A DNA stretch of 64,000 nucleotides, taken from assembly GCF_003992615.1 (NCBI RefSeq), contig NZ_RZMY01000017.1:124596-188595 (forward strand), written 5' to 3'. Below are positions 46,227 to 54,092 of this stretch, one piece after another. A program made the position numbers and the translations under genes. This DNA is from Flagellimonas beolgyonensis. GTDB lineage: Bacteria > Bacteroidota > Bacteroidia > Flavobacteriales > Flavobacteriaceae. Numbering within the stretch: the stretch's first letter is position 1; the number at the start of each line of letters is the position of its first letter. Below the pieces are notes generated by a model. The model saw only the letters and a program-made list of their open reading frames with translations. It was not told the DNA's origin and searched no databases.

Positions 46227-46234
46227 CAAATATA
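46227..46234 (-). promoter_or_regulatory. -7 box of lepA
   Basis: TATATTTG on the minus strand matches TAnnTTTG and is 43 bp before the lepA start, leaving a leader of roughly 40 bp. Confidence 0.55.
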
Positions 46235-46309
46235 ATTGTTTTCACTGCCCTTAAAGGGTTTTTTACAAATAAGAAATAGGGGAGCCTATTTCGCTCAAAA
46301 ATAATTTCA

Positions 46310-46317
46310 TAGATTTG
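46310..46317 (+). promoter_or_regulatory. -7 box of the outer-membrane receptor gene
   Basis: TAGATTTG matches TAnnTTTG and lies 21 bp before the ATG at 46339, which makes the frame-extending start at 46315 unlikely. Confidence 0.6.
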
Positions 46318-46338
46318 AGGTTCAACCCCAATATATTC

Positions 46339-48759
46339 ATGAAGCAAACCACCTGTATTCTTTTATTGGTGTTTTCCATAACCAACCTATTGACCGGCCA
46401 AACCTACAAGATTACCGGCAAGGTGGTGGATGAGCAGAATCAGGTTATTCCATTTGCGAACATTTTACTGCTACAAGCTTCGGATACCACTTTTGTAAAG
46501 GGCACTTCGGCAGATGATAATGGTTTTTTTACACTTACCGAGTTGGAGGCCAATCTGTATTTGCTACAGGCCAGTTATGTGGGCAGGGGTTCAGAACTAC
46601 TCGCTTTGGATATAGCTCGGGATGTGGCCCTGGGCGCATTGATCATTCCTCTGGAAACCAATGAACTGGATGAGGTGGTGGTGACGGCACAGCGCCCGAA
46701 ATTACAAAAACTGCCAGACAGACTGGTCTTTCAAGTTGAAAATACTGTGGTTTCACAAGGCTCTTCGTGGGACATCCTAAAAAGTACCCCCGGGGTTATA
46801 GTGAACCAAGAGGAGTTATTGATCCGCGGACAAAACGCAACAGTTTACTTGAACGACCGTAAGGTGCAGTTGTCCGGTCAGGAGGTACAGGATTTACTGC
46901 AGGGGTTATCGGGCGCCAACATTAAATCCGTGGAAGTGATTGCCAATCCACCGGCCAGTTACGATGCTGAAGGCGGTCCGATCCTGAACATTGTGACGAG
47001 CAAGACCATTATTCCCGGTTACAAGGGAAGCATCAATGGCTCCCATACCCAGGCAGTGTATCCAAAATTCAGCGTGGGGACCAGCCATTATTATAAGACA
47101 GATAAGCTCCATTTGTTTGCCAACTACACCATCAACCCTCAAAAAAAATTGAATAAAACGGTGAAGGGCATCAATTTTATGGACAACACCAATACCGTTT
47201 TTTCGGAATGGGATACCCAATACCAGCAAACAGAAAGTTCACAGTCCCAAAACGGAAGTTTTATCCTGGACTACGATTTCGATGATCGCAACAGTATCAA
47301 CTTTACCTCCAATCTGTTGTTCAATTTGGACCAAGACCGCAATACTTTGTTGAACAATACCATGCGCAATGGTGTCGGGCAATTGGATTCGATATTTACC
47401 ACAATTAACAATGCCAACCTGGACAACACCAATCTGGCGTTCGATCTATCGTATGTGCACAAATTGAAAAAACCGGGTGCCCGACTGAGCTTTAATGGCC
47501 ATTATACCAATTTTAATGGAAAATCCTTTCAACGGTTGGGATCGGATTATTTTGATGCAAGTGGCGCGTTTTTGAGGGAATTCGGCTTTGATTCGGATTC
47601 GGAACAGGATATTCAGATCTATACGGGGCAAATGGATTTTTCCACTTCTGTGGGCAATGCCTCTTTTGAGACTGGTGCCAAGATATCCTCCATTGCATCG
47701 GAAAGCAATTTGGACTTTTTCAATTTTGTGGGCTCCAGCAACACGGTGGATGCTTCCCTATCTGACAGATATACGTATGATGAAAAGGTATATGCGGCCT
47801 ATTTGAGTTTCGTGAAGAATTGGGAAAAGTGGTCCATGAAACTTGGGGTACGGGGTGAATTGACAGAAGCGGAAGGCCGCTCGTTGACGCTGAACGAAAC
47901 CAACACCCAGGATTTTTTTGAACCCTTTCCTTCGGTATATGTTTTGTATTCGCCTTCCGACAAGCATAGCTTTTCCTTCGACTATGGCCGGAATGTGGAC
48001 CGACCCAAGTACGACGATCTAAATCCGTTCCGGACCTTTTTCAACGAGAACGATTATGAACAGGGCAACCCAAGGCTGACCCCGAGCTTCAGCAATAATT
48101 TCAATTTCAACTATACCCTGAACAGTGAGTTTTTCTTTGATGTGTACTATCGGGATAATGGCAGTAACATCAACTATTTTGTGTTTCAGGACAATCAAAA
48201 CCAAACTTTGGTAGAGCTGAAACAAAATGTATTGGACAGCAAATCTTACGGACTCGACTTTACCTTGAGCAAGGGCATTGTGCCCGCTTGGTTTTTGTAT
48301 GCCTATACTTCGTTGTTTCATGAAGAAGAGACTTTTTTGGCCACGGAGAGCGGTAATGTGGAGTTCACCAATGAGGTGAATGGGGTATATGCCTATCTTG
48401 GAAATTACTTGACGCTTTCCAAGGACGGTACCTTCACTGGCGAAGTTACTGCCACCTACATTTCTCAATTTTTATTTGGATCTTATGTTTCGGACGAACA
48501 GTTCAATTTGACCTTGGGGCTTCGCAAGACCTTGTTCAATAACAAGATTATCCTGTCCTTGGCGGCAGAAGACATTTTGGAGAAGTATGTGCCCACGTAT
48601 CGTTCACGGTACCTCAATCAGGACAATTTTTATAGGAGACGTCCAGAAACCCAGTTCATTCGTGTTGGGTTTACTTATAATTTTGGAAACTTCCGATTGG
48701 AAGATAATCAACGAAGTATCGATAAAAAGGAACGCGATCGACTACAATCGCAAGAGTAA
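46339..48759 (+). CDS. Outer-membrane beta-barrel receptor (TonB-dependent-like)
   Basis: 806 residues. A signal peptide (about 1-21, ending LLTGQ) leads to a CarboxypepD_reg-like domain (TYKITGKVVDEQNQVIPFAN, about 22-110), a plug-like region (DELDEVVVTAQRPKLQKLPD, about 112-220) and a long barrel of alternating strands to the end (about 230-806), finishing with TYNFGNFRLE. This is the OMP_b-brl family related to SusC/TonB-dependent receptors, taking up an unknown ligand. No SusD-like partner is adjacent. I chose the ATG at 46339 because it begins a signal peptide and follows a promoter box. Confidence 0.88.
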   Translation: MKQTTCILLLVFSITNLLTGQTYKITGKVVDEQNQVIPFANILLLQASDTTFVKGTSADDNGFFTLTELEANLYLLQASYVGRGSELLALDIARDVALGALIIPLETNELDEVVVTAQRPKLQKLPDRLVFQVENTVVSQGSSWDILKSTPGVIVNQEELLIRGQNATVYLNDRKVQLSGQEVQDLLQGLSGANIKSVEVIANPPASYDAEGGPILNIVTSKTIIPGYKGSINGSHTQAVYPKFSVGTSHYYKTDKLHLFANYTINPQKKLNKTVKGINFMDNTNTVFSEWDTQYQQTESSQSQNGSFILDYDFDDRNSINFTSNLLFNLDQDRNTLLNNTMRNGVGQLDSIFTTINNANLDNTNLAFDLSYVHKLKKPGARLSFNGHYTNFNGKSFQRLGSDYFDASGAFLREFGFDSDSEQDIQIYTGQMDFSTSVGNASFETGAKISSIASESNLDFFNFVGSSNTVDASLSDRYTYDEKVYAAYLSFVKNWEKWSMKLGVRGELTEAEGRSLTLNETNTQDFFEPFPSVYVLYSPSDKHSFSFDYGRNVDRPKYDDLNPFRTFFNENDYEQGNPRLTPSFSNNFNFNYTLNSEFFFDVYYRDNGSNINYFVFQDNQNQTLVELKQNVLDSKSYGLDFTLSKGIVPAWFLYAYTSLFHEEETFLATESGNVEFTNEVNGVYAYLGNYLTLSKDGTFTGEVTATYISQFLFGSYVSDEQFNLTLGLRKTLFNNKIILSLAAEDILEKYVPTYRSRYLNQDNFYRRRPETQFIRVGFTYNFGNFRLEDNQRSIDKKERDRLQSQE

Positions 48760-48782
48760 CGCATTGATTTTCGGTTATTTTG

Positions 48783-48790
48783 TATTTTTG
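48783..48790 (+). promoter_or_regulatory. -7 box of dusB
   Basis: TATTTTTG matches TAnnTTTG, with a TTG about 16 bp upstream (48764-48766) as a possible -33. It lies 20 bp before the TTG start codon at 48811. Confidence 0.65.
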
Positions 48791-48810
48791 CAGTCCAAAA
48801 AAAGAAGGAT

Positions 48811-49803
48811 TTGCCAAAAATTGGTAACATAGAGCTGCCCGATTTTCCGTTGTTGCTCGCACCCATGGAAGATGTTAGTGATCCCCCGTTCCGTGCGTTG
48901 TGCAAGGAACAAGGGGCCGATGTGGTGTATACGGAGTTCATTTCTTCCGAAGGGTTGATCAGGGATGCTGCCAAAAGTGTCCTGAAACTCGACATTTACG
49001 AAAAAGAGCGCCCCGTGGGCATTCAGATATTCGGTGCCGAGTTGGATTCCATGCTACAGGCAGTGGATATTGTGGAGCAATCGAACCCCGATATCATAGA
49101 CATCAATTTTGGCTGTCCGGTAAAAAAAGTGGTCTGTAAAAATGCCGGAGCCGGTATTTTGCGCGACATACCGCTCATGGTAAAACTTACCGAAGAAATT
49201 GTAAAGCGCACCCAATTGCCCGTCACGGTAAAAACCCGATTGGGTTGGGACGCGAACTCCATAAAGATTGTTGAGGTTGCCGAACGGTTGCAGGATGTGG
49301 GCATTCAGGCTATTTCCATACATGGCCGCACCCGGGTGCAGATGTACAAGGGAGAAGCAGATTGGAGACCCATTGCCGAAGTGAAGAACAATCCACGGAT
49401 GGTTATTCCTGTTTTTGGTAATGGTGATGTGGATACACCCGAAGCAGCGGTAAAAATGCGCGACGAATTCGGGTTGGATGGCGCCATGATCGGCCGGGCC
49501 AGTATTGGCTACCCCTGGTTTTTTAAAGAGGTAAAACACTTTTTTAATACAGGGGAACACCTTCCGCCTCCCACAATGCACGAACGCGTCGACGCTGCCC
49601 GACGACACCTGCAAATGGCCATTGATTGGAAGGGCGAAAAATTGGGTGTTTTTGAAACCCGAAGGCATTATACCAACTACTTCAAGGGCATTCCCCATTT
49701 TAAAGAATACCGCATGAAAATGGTGACCAGTGACGAAGCTGTGGATGTATTTGCCGCCTTTGATGAGGTGTTGGAAAAATTCGGGGATTTTCAGTTCGCT
49801 TAG
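48811..49803 (+). CDS. dusB: tRNA dihydrouridine synthase
   Basis: 330 residues. It reduces uridines to dihydrouridine in tRNA D loops using FMN and NADPH. The opening (L)PKIGNIELPDFPLLLAPME, VGIQIFGAEL and DINFGCPVKKV (active-site Cys in the C-x-A-G-A-x-L region: CKNAGAGIL) are diagnostic for the DusB clade. A TTG start is used, supported by the promoter box just upstream and the absence of an in-frame ATG before the conserved N-terminus. It ends 4 bp inside the convergent permease gene. Confidence 0.93.
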   Translation: MPKIGNIELPDFPLLLAPMEDVSDPPFRALCKEQGADVVYTEFISSEGLIRDAAKSVLKLDIYEKERPVGIQIFGAELDSMLQAVDIVEQSNPDIIDINFGCPVKKVVCKNAGAGILRDIPLMVKLTEEIVKRTQLPVTVKTRLGWDANSIKIVEVAERLQDVGIQAISIHGRTRVQMYKGEADWRPIAEVKNNPRMVIPVFGNGDVDTPEAAVKMRDEFGLDGAMIGRASIGYPWFFKEVKHFFNTGEHLPPPTMHERVDAARRHLQMAIDWKGEKLGVFETRRHYTNYFKGIPHFKEYRMKMVTSDEAVDVFAAFDEVLEKFGDFQFA

Positions 49804-51005
49804 GCTGAAATCAGTTTTTTGGAAATGCGGCTACTCGCAATTTTGGCCGATATAAAGCCCAAAACCACAATGGTGGCCATCACGATCAAAAGGTTCATTA
49901 CGTCATATTCCACAGGATAAGCCAAAGAAGGGGTAATCTTGAGCCATCCAAAAGCCAGTTGCGACCCGATCAACAACGATCCGATCAGCACGCCAATCAA
50001 TCCACCAAAAGAAGTGACCAATAGTCCTTGGATAAAATAGATCCTGCGCAGTTCTTTGATGGTGGTACCCAAACTGTATAAGGTCTTGGAGTTTTGTTGC
50101 TTGTCCAAGATCATCATGATGATGGCCCCAACAACATTAAACAAAGCGATGATCAACACTAGGGTAAAAATCAAATAGGTGGCCAAGTTTTCGGTATTGA
50201 GCATGCGGTACAGGGTGTTGTTTTGTTCCCTTCGTGTCAACACCACGACTTTATTCCCCAATACATTTTTGATGGCATTTCGTGCTTCTTCCGGGTCTGT
50301 GCCCTCCATCAATTTAAAATTGATGCCGGAAACTTCTGTGCTATCCTTTTCCAATAATTTTTGCACCATTGGCAATTGTGCAAACACATATTTTTTATCC
50401 AGATTTTCCTCTATGGCATACACACCGCTGATCACCAAAGGCAATTCGTTGTAGGGTTTGGCATTCAACCCTTGTTGAGAAAAAGAGCCTTTTCCCGGTT
50501 TTGGCGTCAACACTTCCATTGGTGTCCGATTATTTGTTGGCACCCCGAGCAGATTGTAGATACCGATACCAATGACCCCATTGTATTCCATATCGCCCCA
50601 ATTTCCAAAGTACAGGGTGCTGTCTACCCCGGTCACAGCCCTATAGTTTTCGTCAATGCCTTTAATGAAGGCTATGGTACTTTTTTCTTTATAGGTGAGA
50701 TAGGCGCGTTCCTCCAATTCCTTGGCATAATTGGCAATTTTATCAAGATTTTTTAGGTCTTCCTCCTCTTTGGGAGAGATGGAAAACACTTTTCCAGAAG
50801 CAGGCAATGCCTTCAGATCGGGATCAAATGTATTGGAAAAGGACAGGCTGAACGTTTTTAGACCCGCGAAGGCCGATAAAACAATGAACAAGGCTGCAGA
50901 GCCGATCACAATCACCAAAAAAGTAATAAAGTTGATGATGTTTACGGCGTTCTGACTGCTCTTGGAACGCAGGTAACGTTTTGCGATATAGAGCGGAAAG
51001 TTCAA
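49800..51005 (-). CDS. LolC/E-type ABC transporter permease
   Basis: 401 residues. It opens with YIAKRYLRSKSSQNAVNIIN, followed by a transmembrane segment (about 24-48), a large periplasmic MacB-like domain (about 50-265) and three C-terminal helices (about 280-395) with the FtsX-like YSLGTTIKELRRIYFIQGL cytoplasmic turn. This is the layout of lipoprotein-releasing (LolC/E) permeases that pass lipoproteins from the inner membrane to LolA. The ATPase partner is not adjacent here. It starts 2 bp downstream of rbfA. Confidence 0.85.
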   Translation of the reverse strand: MNFPLYIAKRYLRSKSSQNAVNIINFITFLVIVIGSAALFIVLSAFAGLKTFSLSFSNTFDPDLKALPASGKVFSISPKEEEDLKNLDKIANYAKELEERAYLTYKEKSTIAFIKGIDENYRAVTGVDSTLYFGNWGDMEYNGVIGIGIYNLLGVPTNNRTPMEVLTPKPGKGSFSQQGLNAKPYNELPLVISGVYAIEENLDKKYVFAQLPMVQKLLEKDSTEVSGINFKLMEGTDPEEARNAIKNVLGNKVVVLTRREQNNTLYRMLNTENLATYLIFTLVLIIALFNVVGAIIMMILDKQQNSKTLYSLGTTIKELRRIYFIQGLLVTSFGGLIGVLIGSLLIGSQLAFGWLKITPSLAYPVEYDVMNLLIVMATIVVLGFISAKIASSRISKKLISA

Positions 51006-51007
51006 GG

Positions 51008-51403
51008 TCAGGATTTCTTTCTTTTTTCCAGTAGGTCCCTGTTTTCTATGGGGTTTTCTTCGCCTTTGAGCGATTTTTCGATGTTATCGATGTACTCCAA
51101 GGAGTCGTCCAGATAAAAATTGAGTTCCGGAACACGTCTTAATTGGTGCTTGGTGCGCTGGGCCAGTTCGTGACGTATGCTTACCTGGGAGGCCTTGATG
51201 CCCTCGAGCAATGCCTTGCCCTCCTTGTTCGGAAAAATACTTACATACACCTTGGCCAAGGACAGGTCCACAGTAACGGAAACTTTGGAAACGGAGATCA
51301 AAGTTCCCTTTAGACCACTATCCGTAGCTGCTCGCTGAAGGATGTCCGCCAAATCTTTTTGGATCACTCCTGCTATCTTCTTCTGTCTTTGTGTTTCCTC
51401 CAT
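51008..51403 (-). CDS. rbfA: Ribosome-binding factor A
   Basis: 131 residues. It aids 30S maturation by acting on 16S rRNA helix 1. The KH-type fold is seen as QRQKKIAGVIQKDLADIL, LISVSKVSVTVDLSLAKVYVS and the ELAQRTKHQLRRVPELNF stretch typical of RbfA. The upstream in-frame ATG at 51439 would add 12 residues; I prefer the ATG at 51403 because a TAnnTTTG box overlaps the longer version. It precedes the permease gene by 2 bp. Confidence 0.9.
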   Translation of the reverse strand: MEETQRQKKIAGVIQKDLADILQRAATDSGLKGTLISVSKVSVTVDLSLAKVYVSIFPNKEGKALLEGIKASQVSIRHELAQRTKHQLRRVPELNFYLDDSLEYIDNIEKSLKGEENPIENRDLLEKRKKS

Positions 51404-51408
51404 GGGTA

Positions 51409-51416
51409 CAAAAATA
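51409..51416 (-). promoter_or_regulatory. -7 box of rbfA, nearly at the start codon
   Basis: TATTTTTG on the minus strand (CAAAAATA on +) matches TAnnTTTG and ends only 5 bp before the ATG at 51403, so the mRNA could be leaderless or have a very short leader. Confidence 0.5.
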
Positions 51417-51461
51417 AGTGAAATACTGACTAACCTCACTCTTTGAATGAATTACAGTGCG

Positions 51462-51469
51462 TAATTTTG
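51462..51469 (+). promoter_or_regulatory. -7 box of mce
   Basis: TAATTTTG matches TAnnTTTG, with TTTG 16 bp upstream (51442-51445) as a possible -33. It lies 38 bp before the ATG at 51508. Confidence 0.6.
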
Positions 51470-51507
51470 AAAAAAGAACATTAAAAGCATACAATACAAA
51501 CCAAGTA

Positions 51508-51915
51508 ATGGATAAAATTGAACATATAGGCATTGCCGTTAAAAGCCTCGAAGCTTCGAATGCGTTGTTTGCCAAACTTTTGGGCGTTCCGCACTATAAA
51601 ATTGAGGAAGTGGCATCGGAAGGGGTGAAAACCTCTTTCTTTCAAAGCGGTCCGAACAAAATTGAATTGTTGGAGGCCACCAATTCTGAAAGCCCGATTG
51701 CCAAGTTTTTGGAAAAGAAAGGAGAGGGCATCCATCATGTGGCCTTTGCGGTGGAAGATATTGTTGCTGAAATTGCAAGATTAAAGGCAGAAGGATTTAC
51801 AGTATTGAACGAAATCCCAAAGCAAGGTGCTGACAATAAACTGGTTGCATTTTTGCATCCTAAGGGCACGAATGGGGTTTTGGTGGAGCTTTGCCAAGAA
51901 ATAAAAGAACGGTAG
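51508..51915 (+). CDS. mce: Methylmalonyl-CoA epimerase
   Basis: 135 residues. It interconverts (S)- and (R)-methylmalonyl-CoA in propionate/odd-chain and amino-acid catabolism. The VOC fold is seen as MDKIEHIGIAVKSLEASNAL, with metal-ligand histidines in IEHIGIA and GIHHVAFAVEDI and glutamates in KIELLEATN and LVELCQE, the family's usual pattern. The longer frame from 51457 covers a promoter box, so the ATG at 51508 is taken. It is the last core-like gene before the tRNA and the conjugative element. Confidence 0.92.
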   Translation: MDKIEHIGIAVKSLEASNALFAKLLGVPHYKIEEVASEGVKTSFFQSGPNKIELLEATNSESPIAKFLEKKGEGIHHVAFAVEDIVAEIARLKAEGFTVLNEIPKQGADNKLVAFLHPKGTNGVLVELCQEIKER

Positions 51916-51951
51916 CGGCGTTAAAACCTTGCGGTGTAGAAAAATAAACAC

Positions 51952-51959
51952 TAATATTG
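51952..51959 (+). promoter_or_regulatory. Possible -7 box of the tRNA(CAU) gene
   Basis: TAATATTG is one base off TAnnTTTG and lies 15 bp before the tRNA gene. Confidence 0.4.
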
Positions 51960-51974
51960 CATCCGCAAAATGCG

Positions 51975-52048
51975 GGTCCTATAGCTCAGTTGGTTAGAGC
52001 ACCTGACTCATAATCAGGTGGTCCCTGGTTCGAGCCCAGGTGGGACCA
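51975..52048 (+). tRNA. tRNA with CAU anticodon (tRNA-Met or tRNA-Ile2)
   Basis: Acceptor GGTCCTA/TGGGACC, D arm AGCTCAGTTGGTTAGAGC, anticodon stem CCTGA/TCAGG with loop CTCATAA (CAU), T arm CCTGG-TTCGAGC-CCAGG and discriminator A. A CAU anticodon could mean elongator tRNA-Met or, if C34 is modified to lysidine, tRNA-Ile2; sequence alone does not decide, and it is not the initiator type by its pairing 1-72. CCA is not encoded. The conjugative element begins immediately after its 3' end, which makes it a likely attachment site. Confidence 0.93.
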
Positions 52049-52145
52049 CAAGAAACCTCGTTCAACGCCCTAAATATAAGGCTTTTTTTCAAACGGGGGT
52101 AAGAATAGGGGTCTATGAATTAAACTTAATTCAGGCCCCTTTTTT

Positions 52146-52406
52146 CGGAAATAAAACACACTTTAGAGGGGGTAGCATCTCGGAGCCCTTTACTGGCCTG
52201 ATCGGAAAAATAGCACACTTTACGGAAACAAAACACACTTTACGGAAATAAAACACACTTTAGCCATTTTTGAAAAAAGCGTAAAAAACAGGGTTAAATA
52301 GCTGTAAAACAAATAGTTATCTTAATATTGTAAAAAAAGGGCCTCGGAAACAAAACACACTTTACCGGAAACAAAACACACTTTACCGGAAACAAAACAC
52401 ACTTTA
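52146..52406 (+). repeat. Seven 20-bp direct repeats (iteron-like array)
   Basis: Consensus CGGAAAYAAAACACACTTTA. Copies start at 52146, 52203, 52223, 52243, 52345, 52366 and 52387; six match closely, and the 52203 copy has two or three changes (AAATAGCACAC). Copies 2-4 are contiguous with a 20-bp period, copies 5-7 with a 21-bp period, and copy 1 stands alone. An A/T-rich 80-bp stretch separates the two blocks. The ~2-helical-turn spacing suits cooperative protein binding, as at replication iterons or integrase arm-type sites. No such repeat was noticed elsewhere in the window. Confidence 0.92.
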
Positions 52407-52494
52407 GCCTCTGGGAGGCCCTGTAAAACCTCAAAAAATTGAAGCCCTAATTATATATATAATTCGAAACAAATTCGAAATTAGAATATGGAAA

Positions 52495-52511
52495 GGTTAA
52501 CTCAGTTAACC
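52495..52511. repeat. 17-bp palindrome in the element head
   Basis: GGTTAACTCAGTTAACC is a perfect 7-bp inverted repeat about a 3-bp centre. Such symmetric sites are typical of dimeric regulator or relaxosome binding; the protein is unknown. Confidence 0.6.
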
Positions 52512-52562
52512 GACCCACCCACCCACCTGCTCAAACGCCGCGAGGCTGTTTAACAAGGTCTC

Positions 52563-52600
52563 AATTTTTAAACGATCCACTTTGGGATCGATTAAAAATT
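52563..52600. repeat. Long hairpin, 16-bp stem with one mismatch
   Basis: Arms AATTTTTAA-A-CGATCC and GGATCG-A-TTAAAAATT enclose the loop ACTTTG. Length and near-perfection suggest a functional inverted repeat such as part of an oriT or single-strand origin; no T run makes it a simple terminator. Confidence 0.6.
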
Positions 52601-52753
52601 TCGGAAGAATTCATTTTAGGTTTTTTTGAGCATTTAGGAGCAAATGCAGGAAGACAAAATCAATTTAAGGCGATTTAAGGCATTTTCTCAAAAAAGAACG
52701 AACACTTCCTCGCCGCGTGCGCAAAACGCGCTTAAAACACTTTAAAAAAAGAA

Positions 52754-52779
52754 AAAGCAGCATGTTTTGATGCTGCTTT
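52754..52779. terminator. Possible terminator hairpin
   Basis: AAAGCAGCAT / ATGCTGCTTT, a perfect 10-bp stem with loop GTTTTG. It is preceded by an A run, so on the minus strand it would end in T residues; a transcript from that side is not identified. Confidence 0.5.
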
Positions 52780-53070
52780 CCAGGAAACTTTCTGCTTCCG
52801 CCACATGACTTTTGGCGCTTCTCACGGTCGTCCTCACGTTGCCGCTTTGTCCTTCCTCACATGCGCTTCAAAAATAGAAATATTTTTCAATTCCGAGTTA
52901 GGTCGCCTAGTACCAAAGAAAATTTTCTGCATTCGCTCCCAGTCGCTAAAAGAAACCTTTTTTTGAAAATTTTTATCAATCGAAAAGGGGTGTTCGTCAA
53001 CTCAAACGGGGCATACCTTAATATTCTAAAAAAGAATATTTTAAATGTCTTATATTGGGGGTATATTCCC

Positions 53071-53102
53071 TATCAAATAATCACTATTTGATTTACTCGT
53101 CA
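53071..53102 (+). promoter_or_regulatory. Dispersed bipartite motif, copy a
   Basis: TATCAAATAATCA followed after 11 bp by ACTCGTCA. A terminator hairpin begins 3 bp later. Confidence 0.55.
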
Positions 53103-53104
53103 CG

Positions 53105-53133
53105 AAAAAGGAACCTATTCAGGTTCCTTTTTT
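53105..53133. terminator. Intrinsic terminator in the element head
   Basis: AAAAAGGAACCT / AGGTTCCTTTTTT with loop ATTC; A and T runs on both sides make it usable in either direction. Confidence 0.75.
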
Positions 53134-53143
53134 AAACTGACAA

Positions 53144-53168
53144 GGAGGAGCTTCAAAGAAACTCCTCC
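53144..53168. repeat. GC-rich hairpin after the terminator
   Basis: GGAGGAG / CTCCTCC with an inner TTC/GAA pair around an AAA loop. It separates copies a and b of the bipartite motif and lies just past the HTH gene end. Confidence 0.5.
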
Positions 53169-53170
53169 CG

Positions 53171-53200
53171 TATCAAATAATCAATTCTAGTTACTCGTCA
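53171..53200 (+). promoter_or_regulatory. Dispersed bipartite motif, copy b
   Basis: TATCAAATAATCA, 9 bp, then ACTCGTCA. It lies 100 bp after copy a, close to the 3' end of the HTH gene. Confidence 0.55.
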
Positions 53201-53233
53201 AAGGCTAGAAATGAACCTCTAAAGTAGTAAATT

Positions 53234-53440
53234 TTATTCTTTCCAGTTCCTGAAATAGTAGTTCATGTCAAAATCATGTTCCACCAAATACTTGATGTAT
53301 TTGATAAATGCATCGCCATGGGCCAAGCCGTTTTCAACTTTTGAAAAAGTGGCTTGTGACATGTTAAGTTCTTTGCAGATTTCTTTTTGGGATTTACCCA
53401 ATCTTTCCCGGTATTTCTTTAATGAATTATCTGGATTCAA
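53234..53440 (-). CDS. XRE-family HTH transcriptional regulator
   Basis: 68 residues. A Cro/CI-type helix-turn-helix fills most of the protein: RERLGKSQKEICKELNMSQ, then ATFSKVENGLAHGDAFIKYI, with the SQ-turn and recognition helix SQATFSKVE clear. It has no extra sensor domain. The start is TTG (no in-frame ATG), 14 bp inside the end of the amidase gene, so the two are translationally coupled. As the only small DNA-binding protein in view it is a candidate for controlling the repeats and motifs of the element, but that is inference. Confidence 0.82.
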   Translation of the reverse strand: MNPDNSLKKYRERLGKSQKEICKELNMSQATFSKVENGLAHGDAFIKYIKYLVEHDFDMNYYFRNWKE

Positions 53441-54092
53441 AATATTCGATAATGCTTTTCGTCACACTCAAAGATATGCCCTTAATTCCTTTCTTTGAGT
53501 TCAGGTATGAAGATTCAGCCGAATTTGAGAAAAATCCCATTTCCAATAACAGGCTGGGAACATAGTCAATCGACTCTCTCAAGACTTGCAAATTGGACCG
53601 CATGACCCCCCTTGATCTATAGTTTAATTTTTGCTCCAAATTCCGATTCAAAATAAGTGCCAATCGAGCTGCTTGTCGCAGGTTTAAAATGACATCTTTT
53701 CGATGGGTATTTTGTAGGTAAATTTCAGCACCTTGAGCAGATGAGTTTGGGTTGTGGTTACAGTGCAACGAAATGAACAAATCCGCATTGGATATCTTGG
53801 CATAAAGGGGTCTTCTTTCCAAGGGCAAAAATACATCAGTATCCCGGGTCAAAATTACGTTGATGTCCGGGGCAAATTTGTTCAGGTACAGCTTTACAAA
53901 TTTGGCGACATAGAGATTGATGTTCTTTTCGAAGCGACCATTTTTATCCACGGTTCCTGAGTCATGGCCGCCATGTCCGGCATCGATTACAACGGTAAAT
54001 GACCTTTCAATTTTCGGCACGAATGCTTGTCCCAGGAGATACGTTCCAGAACAAAAGATCCATAAAAAGGCCAAGCTCAATTTGATATTCAT
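53427..54092 (-). CDS. N-acetylmuramoyl-L-alanine amidase (Amidase_3)
   Basis: 221 residues. A signal peptide (about 1-22, ending YLLGQ) is followed by the Amidase_3 zinc domain: FTVVIDAGHGGHDSG (first His), a Glu near EKNINLYVAKFV, FISLHCNHNPN (second His) and a catalytic Glu in SLLLEMGFFSN. It hydrolyses the bond between muramic acid and the stem peptide. In a conjugative element it may open the cell wall for the transfer machine, or be a cargo gene. It is transcribed divergently from the mobilization genes. Confidence 0.9.
   Translation of the reverse strand: MNIKLSLAFLWIFCSGTYLLGQAFVPKIERSFTVVIDAGHGGHDSGTVDKNGRFEKNINLYVAKFVKLYLNKFAPDINVILTRDTDVFLPLERRPLYAKISNADLFISLHCNHNPNSSAQGAEIYLQNTHRKDVILNLRQAARLALILNRNLEQKLNYRSRGVMRSNLQVLRESIDYVPSLLLEMGFFSNSAESSYLNSKKGIKGISLSVTKSIIEYFESR

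Larger units (their letters stand above)
52049..53233. other. 1.2-kb non-coding head of the conjugative element
   Basis: No gene is supported: frames here are short and lack family signals. The stretch holds the seven 20-bp direct repeats (52146-52406), a 17-bp palindrome, a 16-bp-stem hairpin (52563-52600), a hairpin with loop GTTTTG (52754-52779), a terminator (53105-53133) and two copies of the dispersed bipartite motif (53071 and 53171). It is likely a control region for integration, replication or transfer. Confidence 0.6.

Noticed and set aside
52018..52251. 77-residue frame starting inside the tRNA
   Set aside because: It overlaps the tRNA 3' end and the repeat array; a chance open frame.
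52146..52406. The tandem repeats as a CRISPR array
   Set aside because: Repeats are contiguous or separated by unrelated A/T-rich DNA, with no regular spacers of 25-45 bp and no cas genes in view.
52861..53091. 76-residue frame on the + strand in the element head
   Set aside because: Codon use and sequence look random, no start signal or family; it crosses a hairpin (53021-53041) and the first motif copy.
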